Assembly: GCA_030374805.1 (NCBI GenBank)
Contig: JARGSG010000069.1
Coordinates: forward strand, 248,001 to 312,000
Length of the DNA: 64,000 nt
From: Gracilaria gracilis
Taxonomy: Eukaryota > Rhodophyta > Florideophyceae > Gracilariales > Gracilariaceae
Reading direction: 5' to 3'
Part shown: positions 63,601-64,000 of the stretch, in pieces
Numbering within the stretch: the stretch's first letter is position 1
Layout: each line of letters opens with the position of its first letter
Notes under the pieces: generated by a model
Seen by the model: only the letters and a program-made list of their open reading frames with translations
What the model was told of the DNA's origin: nothing
Databases searched by the model: none
Made by a program: the position numbers and the translations under genes

Positions 63601-64000
63601 CTGGGGTTTCGCTTTCAATTGGTTTCGTTTGTGTTTTTGGGCTTAGAGTGCTAAGGATGTCATTACGGTGTTGTGAATTTGGGCACTGACCTTGGCGTTG
63701 TTTACTTTTCAAGTGAATAGATATCGTTTGGGTGCTGGGAGATGACATTTGGCTGAAAGATACTGCGGTTTGGCGGTGTCTACAGGTGGTGTCGTGAACT
63801 CTGGTGGGTTCTTTGGTGCATAGGACGTGCTCGTTTGATCTACAATCAGAGCTTGAGTGTTATTGGGACAAGGACGAATTGATATTGCAATCTGGAACGG
63901 AGTTTGGAGCGAAGAGGGACACTACTCCTGCAGTGTGGCCACCAAAGATTGCGCTTGCAGCGCTGTTAAGGTTCGCATGGTGGCATTTGCTATCAATAGG
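63601..64000. other. right edge, nothing recognised
   Basis: A minus-strand frame of 80 residues (63506-63748), Ser/Thr/Gln-rich, overlaps the presumed promoter. No domain or repeat is evident up to the end of the window. Confidence 0.4.

Noticed and set aside
1-64000. CRISPR arrays, bacterial operons, rRNA or tRNA genes
   Set aside because: No regularly spaced identical repeats, no Shine-Dalgarno-linked gene runs and no RNA gene landmarks were found; the content is eukaryotic.

Overview
The window looks like a nuclear contig of a eukaryote dominated by transposable elements, with scraps of host genes between them. My best guess is a florideophyte red alga of the Chondrus type. The grounds are intron-poor reading frames, mixed GC, chromodomain Ty3 elements beside copia elements primed by an internal tRNA-iMet site, and PIF/Harbinger, pogo and MULE transposons around acetyl-CoA synthetase and PEP carboxylase debris. 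This is inference; no rRNA, organelle or species marker is present. I saw no tRNA genes, CRISPR arrays or operons.

Layout. 1-1.53 kb: 5' part of a Ty1/copia element on the minus strand (gag, primer site, LTR). 1.6-2.34 and 13.79-13.94 kb: two halves of one host gene for a type II membrane protein, split by a young-looking Ty3/chromovirus (2339-13781; 852-bp LTRs about 99% alike; 5-bp target duplication). That element carries a roughly 600-codon accessory ORF antisense to gag-pol. 14.2-16.2 kb: a CTG-rich tract, an acetyl-CoA synthetase pseudogene and a PEP carboxylase fragment. 16.26-17.46 kb: a PIF/Harbinger transposase. 17.5-27.6 kb: unrecognised small ORFs, a possible acylated 133-residue protein and several dispersed repeats, one in three copies.

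27.66-31.23 kb: a host membrane-protein gene cut by a 2.06-kb pogo-like transposon (28718-30780). Removing the transposon and one TA restores the frame exactly. 31.385-41.539 kb: a Ty1/copia element with both LTRs and a GTCAT duplication, holding a truncated second chromovirus (about 33.0-41.05 kb) with a homologue of the antisense ORF. 41.5-44.6 kb: low-information DNA with a small MITE and two short membrane ORFs. 44.662-50.668 kb: a third Ty3 element with 394-bp LTRs and a CTGCT duplication, itself carrying a solo-LTR-like insert. 51.4-55.1 kb: a dispersed repeat and a broken copia element. 55.111-61.249 kb: a 6.1-kb MULE with about 300-bp inverted ends, a Ulp1-type protease gene, a zinc-domain ORF and a SWIM transposase. 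61.84-63.49 kb: a decayed second pogo-like transposase.

The genes do not form a pathway. The history is repeated insertion into, and decay of, host genes. The most unusual item is the antisense ORF shared by two otherwise diverged chromoviruses at the same place in each element, together with a reiterated polypurine motif in both.
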